Positions 39,905 to 51,742 are shown, numbered from the stretch's first letter. The stretch is 64,000 nucleotides of DNA from Methylohalomonas sp034521715 (GCA_034521715.1 JAXHLY010000004.1:186001-250000), one strand, 5' to 3'. Notes: generated by a model not told the origin, from the letters alone. A program made the numbers and translations.

Positions 39905-40112
39905 CTCGGTTTAACTGTCGGTTAACTGGTTAATTGGTTATACGTAGTTAATTCATGGTTCACTTGGTTCATTCGTTCAGACTGGTTGATTTGTTTATTG
40001 GCCAATCTTTGTCAGAGCGGACTGTGTCCGCGATTTTAATGAATCGCCGATGCAATCGGCTCCACGGCTCTGCATTACCGATGACAGTAACAATCAACCA
40101 TGAACCAGTTGA
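39905..40112. repeat. Inverted octamer-array cassette E7 with REP core (infC-rpmI spacer)
   Basis: Degenerate GGTTAACT/GGTTAATT/GGTTCACTT units (39908-39990), a GAGCGGACTGTGTCCGC ... GCCGATGCAATCGGCTC palindrome of the REP family (40013-40071), then AACAATC/AACCATG/AACCAGTT units in inverse orientation up to about 40112. It fills most of the 235-base gap between infC and rpmI. Confidence 0.7.
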
Positions 40113-40129
40113 CCGATGACTTACCCTGT

Positions 40130-40645
40130 TCACTTTTTAGGCGCCAGCACCATGATCATCTGCCGGCCTTCCATTTTCGGGAACTGCTCCACTGCACTGA
40201 GTTCCGACAAGTCCTCTTCAATGCGCTTGAGCATCTGTGTGCCGAGTTCCTGGTGCGCCATCTCGCGCCCGCGGAAACGCAATGTCACTTTTACCTTATC
40301 GCCATGTTCCAGGAACCGTGTGGCATTACGCAGCTTGACATTGTAATCGCCCTCATCCGTTCCCGGCCTGAACTTCACTTCCTTGATCTGGATCTGCTTC
40401 TGCTTTTTCCTGGCGGCATGCTTTTTCTTGTTTTCTTCAAACAGGAACTTGCCGTAATCCATGATCCGGCAAACCGGCGGTTCCGCAGTTGGTACGATTT
40501 CTACCAGATCCAGTTCTTTCTCTTCGGCGGACTGTAATGCTTCCTGCACCGGCACGATGCCGACCTGTTCCCCGTCAACACCGATCAGGCGTACTTCATT
40601 GGCCGTAATGTCTTCATTCAGACGGGTCTGCTTATCAATGGCGAT
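40130..40645 (-). CDS. infC: Translation initiation factor IF-3 with a non-ATG start
   Basis: The product has RLNEDITANEVRLIGVDGEQVGIV, VDLVEI-type and PTAEPPVCRIMDYGKFLFEENKKKHAARKKQKQIQIKEVKFRPGTDEGDYNVKLRNATRFLEHGDKVKVTLRFRGREMAHQELG, ending EGRQMIMVLAPKK. There is no suitable ATG or GTG at the N-terminus. An AGGAGG at 40655-40660 stands 9 bases before an ATC (40645) and 15 before an ATT (40639). A rare start is the known basis of IF-3 autoregulation in E. coli, so I infer the same here. The ATT would overlap the thrS stop as ATTGA. Confidence 0.93.
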   Translation of the reverse strand: MAIDKQTRLNEDITANEVRLIGVDGEQVGIVPVQEALQSAEEKELDLVEIVPTAEPPVCRIMDYGKFLFEENKKKHAARKKQKQIQIKEVKFRPGTDEGDYNVKLRNATRFLEHGDKVKVTLRFRGREMAHQELGTQMLKRIEEDLSELSAVEQFPKMEGRQMIMVLAPKK

Positions 40646-42591
40646 AGGTTGTATCCTCCTGATCCAAAATAGTACGGCCGCGGTACGCGATTTCGTCGTT
40701 GAGGCGGGATTCCGGAAATCATCCAGTGACATGGAGCCCAGATCCTCGCCTGCCCGCGTACGCACGGCCACTGTCTGCGTTTCGGCTTCCCGTGCCCCGA
40801 TCACCAGGACATACGGGATACGCTGCATTGCGTGCTCGCGGATTTTAAGCCCGATCGTTTCGTTTCTCAAGTCGGATTCCACTCTGAAGCCCTGTTTTTT
40901 CAGGGTGTTAGCAACTTCGGATGCATAGTCGGCCTGTTTTTCGGTCAGCGCGGCCACCACGACCTGTACCGGCGCCAGCCAGACCGGCAGCGCGCCGGCG
41001 TAATGTTCGATAAGAATACCGATGAAACGCTCGAAGGAACCGAAGATCGCCCGGTGCAGCATCACCGGGCGCCGGCGGCTCGCCGTCCTCGGCCACGTAC
41101 TCGGCGCCGAGCCGCTCGGGCAGTACGAAATCGACCTGCAGCGTGCCGCACTGCCAGTCGCGGCCGATGGCGTCGGTCAGCACGAATTCGAGCTTCGGCC
41201 CGTAGAACGCACCCTCGCCCGGGTTCAGCGTAACCTCCAGGCCGGTGGCCTCGGTGGCCTCGCGCAGGGCGCCCTCGGCCTTGTCCCAGATGGCGTCGTC
41301 GCCGGCGCGGACCTCGGGGCGGTCGGCAACTTGATGCGGACATCCTCAAAACCGAAGTCCTTGTAGACCTCGAGCAGCAGGTCGCAGAAGTCGCGGGTTT
41401 CTTCGGTGATCTGATCCTCGGTGCAGAAGATATGGGCATCGTCCTGGGTGAAGGCGCGCACGCGCATCAGACCGTGCAGCGCACCGGACGGTTCATAGCG
41501 ATGGCAGGAACCGAATTCGGCCATGCGCATCGGCAGCTCTCGGTAGCTGCGCAGGCCGTGGTTGTAGATCTGCACGTGGCACGGGCAGTTCATCGGCTTG
41601 ACCGCGATCGCCAGGTCCTCGTCCTCGGCGTGGGCGGTAAACATGTTCTGCGCGGAACTTATCCCAGTGGCCGGAGGCCTCCCACAGGCTGCGGTCCACC
41701 AGTAGCGGCGTGCGCACCTCCTCGTAACCGGCGGCCTCGAGCTTGTCGCGCAGGTAGTTCTCGATCAGCCGGTACAGCGTCCAGCCCTTCGCGTGCCAGA
41801 AGACGTTGCCGACCGCCTCTTCCTGGAAATGGAACAGGTCGAGCTTGCGCCCCAGCTTGCGGTGATCGCGCTTTCGCCGCTTCTTCAAGACGTTTTACAT
41901 AAACCTCGAGCGAGTGCTTGTCGGCCCATGCCGTGCCGTATACCCGCTGCAGCATTTCGTTGTTCGGATCGCCGCGCCAGTAGGCGCCGGCCAGCTTGGT
42001 CAGCCTGAAATGACGCAGATGCCGGGTATTGGGCACGTGCGGCCCGCGGCACATGTCGATGTATTCCTCGTGGTAATACAGCTTGATGATCTCGTCGTCC
42101 GGGATTTCATTAATAATCTGCAGCTTGTACGGCTCGTTACGTTGCTCGAACGTCTTGCGCGCCTTCTCTTTCGATACCACTTCGCGCACAACGTCGTAGT
42201 CTTTTTTAACGAGCTCGCGCATGCGCTGTTCGATCGCCTTGACGTCGTCCGGCGTGAACGGCCGCTCGCAGGCGACATCGTAATAAAAACCGTCCTCGAT
42301 CACCGGGCCGATGGCCATCTGCGCATCGGGATACAGCTGCTTGATGGCGTGGCCCATCAGGTGCGCGAAGGAGTGGCGGATGATCTCCAGTCCCGCTTCA
42401 TCCTTGCCCGTGACGATGCGGACACTGGCATCGTGATCGACAGTCTCGCAGGCATCGACCAGCCGGTCATCGATATAACCGGCGATCGTGGCCTTCGCCA
42501 GGCCGGCACCGATGCTCTCGGCCACCTGCATGACGGTAACGGGATTGTCGAACTGCTTCTGACTGCCGTCGGGAAGGGTGATTGTAGGCAT
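40635..42591 (-). CDS. thrS: Threonine--tRNA ligase (several frameshifts)
   Basis: TGS domain (MPTITLPDGSQKQFDNPVTVMQVAESIG), editing domain (HSFAHLMGHAIKQLYPDAQMAIGPVIEDGFYYDV with the catalytic His/Cys set and EEYIDMCRGPHVPNT), catalytic core with the zinc Cys in VKPMNCPCHVQIYNHGLRSYRELPMRMAEFG and motif 3 near 41020 (HRAIFGSFERFIGILIEHYAG). The anticodon-binding domain is ALPVWLAPVQVVV to RTRAGEDLGSMSLDDF. Frames switch at least five times (near 41885, 41650, 41320, 41080 and 40725). The true C-terminus is the frame reading RLNDEIAYRGRTILDQEDTTYRH with stop 40635-40637, overlapping the infC start. Confidence 0.93.
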
Positions 42592-42656
42592 GCGGTCCTC
42601 CGTCAGTGGTGGCCCCTACAATGGGTCACGTGTGGACATTCAAACTCTTTTCGTTG

Positions 42657-42717
42657 GGTAGGAGCCCGGCTTGCCGGGCGAAGGAACCCTATTCGCGCAA
42701 TAAATTGCGCTCCTACA
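42657..42717. repeat. REP-like palindrome, GTAGGAGC variant
   Basis: Ends GTAGGAGC and GCTCCTAC enclose two small stems (CCCGGCttGCCGGG and GCGCAATaaATTGCGC). It resembles the Pseudomonas-type REP and differs from the GTGGGAGC family in this window. It lies 65 bases upstream of thrS. Confidence 0.75.
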
Positions 42718-42858
42718 TCTGTTTGATAAAGCCGCCAGGAAGCTACGGCGTGGCGGCTACACCGCCACGAAGGCGAATCAAAATCGCATTTAGCCTTGCC
42801 GGCTATCTTTCCCTTTATCCGCACATGGAGGTACGGCATTTTCCGCTAGGAAAACGAA

Positions 42859-42919
42859 GCAAAGACAAGACATGCGCTTGTCTTTGCGTGTCGGCAAAAT
42901 ACATGAATGTATTTTGCCG
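42859..42919. repeat. Two adjacent perfect hairpins between thrS and tRNA-Val
   Basis: The first has 11-bp arms GCAAAGACAAG/CTTGTCTTTGC (42859-42887); the second has 13-bp arms ending CAAAATACAT/ATGTATTTTG with a 2-base loop (42892-42919). They precede the tRNA-Val 3' end by about 10 bases and could terminate or process its transcript, but have no T-run. The rest of 42718-42858 shows no gene. Confidence 0.7.
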
Positions 42920-42929
42920 GCTTGTAAAA

Positions 42930-43006
<77 letters not shown>

Positions 43007-43047
43007 GCGGTACGTTTTTCTTCCCCCTCAAGGGAGGGGGCGGGCTA

Positions 43048-43100
43048 GTGGGAGCGGACTGTGTCCGCGATTAATTGCGTCGCCGGTATAACCAGCTCCC
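43048..43100. repeat. REP-like palindrome, copy near tRNA-Val
   Basis: GTGGGAGCGGACTGTGTCC is followed by a short spacer and the complement-like half ending CCAGCTCCC. It belongs to the family of 3295 and lies 41 bases beyond the tRNA-Val 5' end. Confidence 0.75.
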
Positions 43101-43258
43101 CTATGCAGGTGTCGTCATGAATCAGCCACACCCGCCGCTGCAAGGGGTGCATTATACGAAGCCGGTATTGACCGTCAATGAATTGTTGGCAATAGCCGGC
43201 TTCCTATCGGTGCCGCCGCCTGCTAGTTTTACTATCCAGCCACGGCAAGCACAAAAAA

Positions 43259-43437
43259 ATGTCAGCAGAGCAGCACAGGCACACCATCGCCGGATGCTGA
43301 TCCCGGAAACAGGCGAGGCCATCGGCGAGCCCGAACCCTGGGCCGGCTGGGAGACCCGGCTGTGCCTGTGGAGCCTGGCGCTGGGTATCGGCGGCCTGCT
43401 GGTGCTGGCCGTGCTGCTCCACAATTTCCTGTTATGA
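43259..43437 (+). CDS. Small single-span membrane protein (one frameshift)
   Basis: About 58 residues. The ATG at 43259 begins MSAEQHRHTIAG; after one indel near 43296 the chain continues ETGEAIGEPEPWAGWETRLCLWSLALGIGGLLVLAVLLHNFLL, with one helix at the C-terminus. I do not recognise a family. It is the first of three plus-strand genes leading to the sulfate-exporter-like transporter, so it may be a small accessory subunit, but this is inference from position only. Confidence 0.5.
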
Positions 43438-43489
43438 AGGCCTGATTCGCCAAAACGATAATCGACAACCATAACAACGGAACGGGAGC

Positions 43490-43762
43490 ATGCCCGCAGA
43501 CAGCCTCGAACTGGTGCTCGACCATGACGGCCATGACTGGCAGGTGCATGGTGCCGGCATCAGCGTGTGCGCGGCCAGTCTGCCGGCACTGGATCGGGCG
43601 CTGGCCGAGGTACTGGCGGCAGGCATGACGGCCGACGCCGTGACCGTGCACATGCGCTTCAGCCGCGAGTCGCTGCCCGGCTGGACTCGCCAGTACATGC
43701 CGCATTACTTCAACCGCACGATCCGGCTGCATCCCCGCGAGATCACGGGGACATCCCCATGA
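43490..43762 (+). CDS. Small soluble protein upstream of a YeiH-type transporter
   Basis: A 90-residue acidic protein (LELVLDHDGHDWQVHGAGISVCAASLPALDRALAEVL...HMRFSRESLPGWTRQYMPHYFNRTIRLHP). It resembles the short DUF5395-type proteins that precede long-form sulfate-exporter-like transporters; the resemblance is from memory and of moderate strength. Its stop overlaps the transporter start (ATGA), strong evidence for a shared operon. Confidence 0.7.
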   Translation: MPADSLELVLDHDGHDWQVHGAGISVCAASLPALDRALAEVLAAGMTADAVTVHMRFSRESLPGWTRQYMPHYFNRTIRLHPREITGTSP

Positions 43763-45219
43763 ACCCGGTCAACCGTCACTGGACCAGCGGCATGTTGTCC
43801 ACCGAGGACTGGTGGGCGGTATGGCTCGGTCTGGTCATGTTCGCCGCCGGCCTGGTATCGATCATCGGTGTCGACCTGGTCGGCTGGATGGCCAGACCTT
43901 CGACCTGGGCCGAGTTCAGCTGGGCCAGCGCCCTGCAGCCGGCGGGCGACGCCTACGCCGACTGGCACCCGCTGGCATCGCTGGCGATGACCTATGCCGT
44001 GTTTACCGTGCTGACCACCCTCGGCGCGGCGGCCATGGGCATGAACGTGCGCCGCTTCATTGGCGGCTGGACGATCCTGTTCCTGTTGACCTGGGCGGCG
44101 TGGGATCAGTCGGTCACCAGGCGCATCTGAAGGCCACGGCCCAGGATTTCGACCAATACGGCATCAGCTGGGGTCTGTCGCTGGGCGGCGGCGCCTCCTA
44201 CCTGCTGGCCCTGGCCGTCGGTCTCATCATCGGCAACTTCATCCGGCCGCTGGCGGGCTTCCTGCAGGAGGCCGCGCGGCCCGAGTGGTACATCAAGACC
44301 GCGATCGTCTGATCTCGGTATCGAGATCGGCCTGATGTCGATGGAAGCGGCCGGTTTCGCCTTCGAGCTGGCGCTGGCCGGGATCTGCGCCGCGTTTCGC
44401 CGCCTACATGCTGTTCTGGCCCATCATGTACGCCGCCAGCCGCGGCTGTTCCGGCTGCCGCGCGAATGGGCCGCCTGCCTCGCCTCCGGCATCTCCATCT
44501 GCGGCGTCTCCGCCGCCATTGCCACCGGCGGCGCCATCCGCGCCAAACCGATCATCCCGGTGATGATCTCCATGCTCATCGTCGTGTTCGCGATGATCGA
44601 ACTCATCATCCTGCCCGGTCTATTCGCCTGGTTCGCGCCCAACGAGCCCATCGTCAACGGCGCCGCACTGGGGCTGACGGTCAAGACCGACGGTGCAGAC
44701 GCCGCCGCCGGCGCGATCCTGGATGAGCTGATGCGGGCCGACGCCGCTTCACGCGGCATTGAATGGCAGGAAGGCTGGATCCTGGCCGCCGCCGTCATGA
44801 CCAAGATCTGGATCGACATCTTCATTGGCGTCTGGGCATTCATCCTCGCGCTGATCTGGGTCTACAAGGTCGAACGCAATCCCGGCCAGCAGACCGTCGG
44901 CGCCTCGGAAATCTGGTTCCGGTTCCCGAAATTCGTGCTCGGCTATCTGCTGACCTGGTTCGTGTACCTGGGCATTGCCATGTTCGCCGCCGATCTCGTC
45001 GAGGCGGCCAGCGTCGGCGCCGAAACCGTGCAGAGCCCGATGCGCAAGATGATGTTCATGCTGACCTTCGTCAGCATCGGCGTGGTCACCGATTTCTCGA
45101 AACTGCGCGGCATGGGCCGGCTGGCACTGCTCTACGGTCTCGGCCTGGCAGTAGTGATCATCCCGCTCGGTTACTTCATCGCCTGGGTGTTCCACCGGGG
45201 CATGATGCCACCGGCCTGA
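43759..45219 (+). CDS. YeiH/UPF0324-type putative sulfate exporter, long form (two frameshifts)
   Basis: A multi-pass membrane protein of about 485 residues. The N-terminal part (STEDWWAVWLGLVMFAAGLVSIIGVDLVGWM) belongs to the long form of the family. The second frame carries GISWGLSLGGGASYLLALAVGLIIGNFIRPL. The third has the family signature ASGISICGVSAAIATGGAIRAKPIIPVMISMLIVVFAMIELIILPG and later helices to AWVFHRGMMPPA. Frames switch near 44125 and 44310. The family is described as putative sulfate/anion exporters; the substrate is unproven. It overlaps the small soluble gene by four bases. Confidence 0.8.
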
Positions 45220-45243
45220 TTCCTTGCCGGATTCATCGCTGTC

Positions 45244-46471
45244 ATGCACAGATCGCGTCGGCGTTTCCTGAAAGGCCTGGGCGGGCTGACAGTGGCCGCC
45301 GCCGGCGGCAGACTGGGCATACAAACCTTACCGGCAGAAGGCGCGAATCCGGCATGGAATCGGCAGATCGACGACGCTGTTTCTCTGCGGCGATGTCATG
45401 ACCGGGCGCGGCATCGACCAGGTGCTGCCGCAGTCCGTGTCGCCGCAGCTGTATGAACCTTACGTCCGTTATGCCACGGCCTACGTCAACCTGGCCGAAT
45501 CACGCAACGGCCCGATCCCGGCGCCGGTCGATTATGACTACATCTGGGGCGATGCAATGGACGTGCTTGAACAGCGGGCACCGGCCGCGCGCATCATCAA
45601 CCTGGAAACCGCAGTCACCACGAACGACGAGCCCTGGCCCGACAAAAGCATTCATTACCGCATGCACCCGGAAAATGTACGTTGCCTGACCGCCGCCGGC
45701 ATCGACTGTTGTGTGCTCGCCAACAATCACCTGCTCGACTGGGGACACCGCGGCCTGCAGGAGACTCTCGCAACACTGCAGGAGGCGGGAATCCGAACGG
45801 CCGGCGCCGGACTGCAACTGAAACAGGCAACAGCACCGGCGATCATCAACACGGCACGGGGCCGCATCCTCGTTTTCGCCTTCGGTCATCCAGGCAGCGG
45901 CATTCCCGGTGACTGGCGGGCGACGGGCGAGCGCGGCGGCATCAACCTGTTGACGGACATGTCGGATGCAGCGATTGAAAACATTGCCGAGGACATCGCT
46001 GCCGTACGCCGGCCGGGGGATATTGTCGTGTTATCGATTCACTGGGGCGGCAACTGGGGTTACGGCATACCGCTGGAACAGCAGCGCTTCGCCCGCAGTC
46101 TCATTGATACGGCCGGAGTGGACATCGTTCATGGCCATTCCTCGCATCATCCCAAGGGTATCGAGATCCACAACAACCGGCTCATACTGTATGGCTGCGG
46201 TGATTTTCTGAACGACTACGAAGGTATCGAGGGTCACGAGGCATACCGCGGCGAGCTGACGCTCATGGTTTTCCCCTGCCTGGACCGTTCCAGCGGTGAA
46301 CTGCTGAAACTCGAACTGGTGCCGATGCGCATCGCCGGATTCCGGCTGCAACACGCCAATGACGATGAGGCGAGCTGGCTCGCCGGCATGCTGGACCGCG
46401 AGGGCAGGAAACTGGGCACCAGCGCGCACCTGACCGCTGCCGGCACCATTGATATTCACGCAATGGATTGA
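45244..46471 (+). CDS. CapA-family metallophosphatase-like protein with Tat signal (one frameshift)
   Basis: The N-terminus is a twin-arginine signal (SRRRFLKGLGGLTVAAAGG). After a frame change near 45380 the family motif LFLCGDVMTGRGIDQVL appears, then NLETAVTTND, VLANNHLLDWGHRGLQETL, VLSIHWGGNWGYGIPLEQQRFARSLID and VDIVHGHSSHHPKGIEIHNNRLILYGCGDFLNDY. These are the metal-binding His/Asp/Asn positions of the CapA/poly-gamma-glutamate-related fold. The protein is exported folded. Its substrate is unknown; a polymer-synthesis operon is absent. A long perfect palindrome follows its stop. Confidence 0.85.
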
Positions 46472-46487
46472 AAAGTGGACGTAAAAA

Positions 46488-46537
46488 GGGCTTGTCTTTA
46501 AACATGTATATAATATACTAGTTTAAAGACAAGACCC
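46488..46537. repeat. Long palindrome between the CapA-like and hemerythrin-like genes
   Basis: Arms CTTGTCTTTAAAC and GTTTAAAGACAAG are flanked by GGG/CCC, and the 17-base centre contains GTATATAATATAC, itself nearly palindromic. The 9-bp AAAGACAAG/CTTGTCTTT core is also in the hairpin at 42859. It could be a bidirectional terminator or an operator. Confidence 0.75.
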
Positions 46538-46550
46538 GGATATCTCAGCG

Positions 46551-47181
46551 ATGAAACTGACAATACTCGACCGGCTAGAGCAGGATCGCCAGAGCAATCG
46601 ATGAGTTATTACAGATACTGGAGCGCCAGTTCCGGGAGTATCGGCCGCGGCGATCGGCCCGATTACGAGCTCATGCACCAGATCCTGCACTATCTGACCC
46701 ATTACCCGACCGCTATCACCACGTCGTCGAGGAACTGCTGTTCGAACGCCTGGCACAGCGGCAGCCGGCAGCGAAACCGGTGCTGCATGCGCTGCACGAT
46801 CAACACGATCGCCTGACGCAGGCGGGTTCGGCACTGCGCTCACAGGTCAATGATGTACTCAATGGCCTGACACTGGCACGCGCCGAACTGCTGCAGCGCG
46901 GCCGCGCCTATTTACGCGAATACCATGAACATCTCGAATACGAGGACAATACATTTTCCCGTGGCTGGATGGCGAACTGACCGGCGCCGACTGGCTGGCA
47001 CTGACAACCACTTTCGCATGGCACACCGATCCCGCTGTACGCGGATGAGGTCGCCACTGACTACCGCCTGCTGTCTGAACGCCTGCGGTCAATGGGAGCA
47101 TACCCTGCGGAAACAGACAATGAATACCAACGGACCTGCCCGGCATGTTCCGATGACGGACTGCGACTGGATAAATCATGA
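46551..47181 (+). CDS. Hemerythrin-domain protein (several frameshifts)
   Basis: Joining the frames gives a chain starting MKLTILDRLEQD, then ELLQILERQFREY, DYELMHQILHYLTHYPDRYHHVVEELLFERLAQRQ, VLHALHDQHDRLTQAGSALRSQVNDVLNGL and LREYHEHLEYEDNTF, the spaced His/Glu ligands of an HHE di-iron fold. The C-terminal piece ends ...CPACSDDGLRLDKS, and its TGA overlaps the ferredoxin ATG. At least three indels occur (near 46603, 46720 and 46960). Hemerythrin-like proteins of this type bind oxygen or respond to nitric oxide; NnrS lies downstream, which supports a nitrosative-stress role. Confidence 0.75.
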
Positions 47182-47501
47182 CCTACGTCGTCACCGAAAA
47201 CTGCATCAAGTGCAAGTACACCGATTGCGTCGAGGTATGCCCGGTCGACTGTTTTCACGAAGGGCCGAACATGCTGGTGATCGATCCGGACGAATGCATC
47301 GACTGCAGTCTCTGCGAACCGGAGTGCCCGGTGAATGCGATCTACTCCGAGGACGATGTGCCCGGCGATCAGGCACACTTCCTGGAGCTCAATGCCGAGC
47401 TCTCGCGGGAATGGCCGGTGCTGAATGAACGCAAGGATCCGCCGGAGGATGCGGATGAGTGGGACGGCAAACCCGGCAAGCTGAACTTGCTCGAGCGCTG
47501 A
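47178..47501 (+). CDS. fdxA: 7Fe ferredoxin
   Basis: A 107-residue ferredoxin carrying one [3Fe-4S] and one [4Fe-4S] cluster. Cysteines are in ENCIKCKYTDCVEVCPVDCF and PDECIDCSLCEPECPVNAI, with the extended C-terminal region (ELSREWPVLNERKDPPEDADEWDGKPGKLNLLER) characteristic of FdxA. It starts inside the hemerythrin gene's stop (ATGA), so it is translationally coupled to it. Confidence 0.95.
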   Translation: MTYVVTENCIKCKYTDCVEVCPVDCFHEGPNMLVIDPDECIDCSLCEPECPVNAIYSEDDVPGDQAHFLELNAELSREWPVLNERKDPPEDADEWDGKPGKLNLLER

Positions 47502-47583
47502 ATCATTTGGTTACCCTGACCCGAATCTGCCCGGCATACTGCAAGCCACAAGCCAGGACCGGCATGGCGTTAGTGCTCGACCT

Positions 47584-47638
47584 GTGGGAGCGGACTGCGT
47601 CCGCGATTGATTCAATTGCCGATACAATCGTCTGCCAC
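47584..47638. repeat. REP-like palindrome, copy after fdxA
   Basis: GTGGGAGCGGACTGCGTCC followed by a spacer and CCGATACAATCG-type half, ending in a degenerate TCTGCCAC. It separates fdxA from nnrS. Confidence 0.7.
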
Positions 47639-47667
47639 TGAAACCGGAAAAAATACAAGCGTTCATC

Positions 47668-48804
47668 ATGCAGACAGCAACCCGGCCACGGCGTGCAAAA
47701 ATACCGGCGCAGCGGCTTTTCTTTCCCGCCGCCGCCATCCACGCCGCACTGATACTGCCGCTGTCGATCGCGGTCATGACTTCAACGCTGTCCTGGCCGG
47801 CCGGGCTCGCCGGCGGTCACGGCTACGAGATGCTGTTCGGTTTTGCGCTGGCGCTGGTCGTGGGCTACCTGCTCGGCCCGCAACCGAAGGCCCGGCTGTA
47901 TGGCGTGTTCCTGCTGTGGCTCGCCGCCCGCATCAGCTACCTGGCCGATCCCGGCGGCGTGTTCGCCGGCCTCGCCAACATGCTGTTCGCGCTGGCCGCC
48001 GCCTGGCTGATCGCCCCGAAACTGCTGGCGGCGAAGAAATGGCGCAACAGGGTCATCAGCCCGCTGGTCACATGCCTGTTCCTGCTGCCGATCCTGTATA
48101 TCATCACCACGCACAAGCCGCTGTTCCATACAGCGACCCTGCTGCATATCGGCATCGTCCTGCTGAGCCTGCTGATGGCCTTCATGGGCGGTCGCATCCT
48201 GTCGGCGGCCGCGGCCGGTGAATTCTATCGCCGCGGTGACAATCTCGAGGCACGGGTACAGCCTCGCCTGGAAGCAGCGTTCATCATACTGTTGATCGCC
48301 GCCGCGGTACTGATCGCCTTCCGTCCTGCAGCCATCCCGGCAGGACTGTGCCTGATCGCGGCCGGCCTGGTGACCGCGACGCGTCTGGCCCGCTGGCGGT
48401 TGTGGCGCTGCCGGCAGCGGCCGGACCTGATCGCGCTCGGCGCCGGTTACGGCTGGCTCGCCACCGGCATGCTGTTCATGGGAGTCACCCTGATCACCGG
48501 TACCGGCTTCAGCCATGCCATGCATGTCATCACCATAGGTGCCCTCGGTACCCTGTCCATCAGCATCGCCGCGCGGGTGCACCTGCAAAGCATCAAGGCG
48601 GCACTGGAACGGCAATACATATTTACCACGGCAACGATCCTGATTGCGCTCGCGACCCTGTCGCGGCTGTTGACGATCGCATGGCCGGCCAGTGCACTGG
48701 CGCTGATCGGGATCGCAGCCCTGGCCTGGTCGCTTGCCTATCTGTTGCTGCTAAAGGTATTACTGAGCCGGCCGGCCAACAACAGCGCTACCGCCCCGGG
48801 CTGA
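47668..48804 (+). CDS. NnrS-family membrane protein
   Basis: The 378-residue protein has about 12 hydrophobic helices and the NnrS hallmarks: RLFFPAAAIHAALILPLS, GGHGYEMLFGFALALVVGYLLG, KKWRNRVISPLVTCLFLLP, FMGGRILSAAAAGEFYRRG and GFSHAMHVITIGALGTLSISI. NnrS proteins bind heme and copper and protect against nitrosative stress, often beside NO-related genes. The hemerythrin-like and ferredoxin genes upstream fit this. It converges on the P-type ATPase gene. Confidence 0.9.
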   Translation: MQTATRPRRAKIPAQRLFFPAAAIHAALILPLSIAVMTSTLSWPAGLAGGHGYEMLFGFALALVVGYLLGPQPKARLYGVFLLWLAARISYLADPGGVFAGLANMLFALAAAWLIAPKLLAAKKWRNRVISPLVTCLFLLPILYIITTHKPLFHTATLLHIGIVLLSLLMAFMGGRILSAAAAGEFYRRGDNLEARVQPRLEAAFIILLIAAAVLIAFRPAAIPAGLCLIAAGLVTATRLARWRLWRCRQRPDLIALGAGYGWLATGMLFMGVTLITGTGFSHAMHVITIGALGTLSISIAARVHLQSIKAALERQYIFTTATILIALATLSRLLTIAWPASALALIGIAALAWSLAYLLLLKVLLSRPANNSATAPG

Positions 48805-48846
48805 TAACGATGACCGGCGACGACGCGCCGGCCTTCCTATCGCCAT

Positions 48847-51560
<2,714 letters not shown>

Positions 51561-51617
51561 GTGGCGTATTCTTGTTTCCGAAGCACATCAGCGTGCCAGC
51601 ACACTGCAAGTCATGAT

Positions 51618-51646
51618 AAAAAAAAGACCGGTGACAGCATCACCGG
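51618..51646 (-). terminator. Terminator-like hairpin upstream of the P-type ATPase
   Basis: On the minus strand a perfect 7-bp stem (CCGGTGA/TCACCGG) with a 5-base loop is followed by TC and a run of eight T. No minus-strand gene lies upstream; the ATPase starts 58 bases downstream. It would either attenuate the ATPase leader or end a short RNA that starts near the divergent acetamidase promoter. Confidence 0.7.
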
Positions 51647-51742
51647 CGCCCGTATACCCGCGTTTGCATCAAGCGTACCTGAGACAATCCGCGGGGGAAA
51701 AAGTATCAACCGGCATCATTAACCGCACGGCGTGTATCAAAC

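Noticed and set aside
40130..41065. ThrRS-IF-3 fusion protein
   Set aside because: The reading frame joins them only because of an indel near 40725; the adjacent frame restores a normal ThrRS C-terminus and stop at 40635.
42601..42929. Protein-coding gene between thrS and tRNA-Val
   Set aside because: The short ORFs follow inverted repeats and change frame with no recognisable motif; the region is a REP variant and hairpins.
44749..45324. 191-codon ORF antisense to the YeiH-type transporter
   Set aside because: His/Glu/Asp-rich shadow frame of a conserved membrane-protein gene; no motif or ribosome site.
47782..48615. 277-codon ORF antisense to nnrS
   Set aside because: Gln/Arg/Gly-rich composition of a GC-rich shadow; nnrS on the other strand has clear family motifs.
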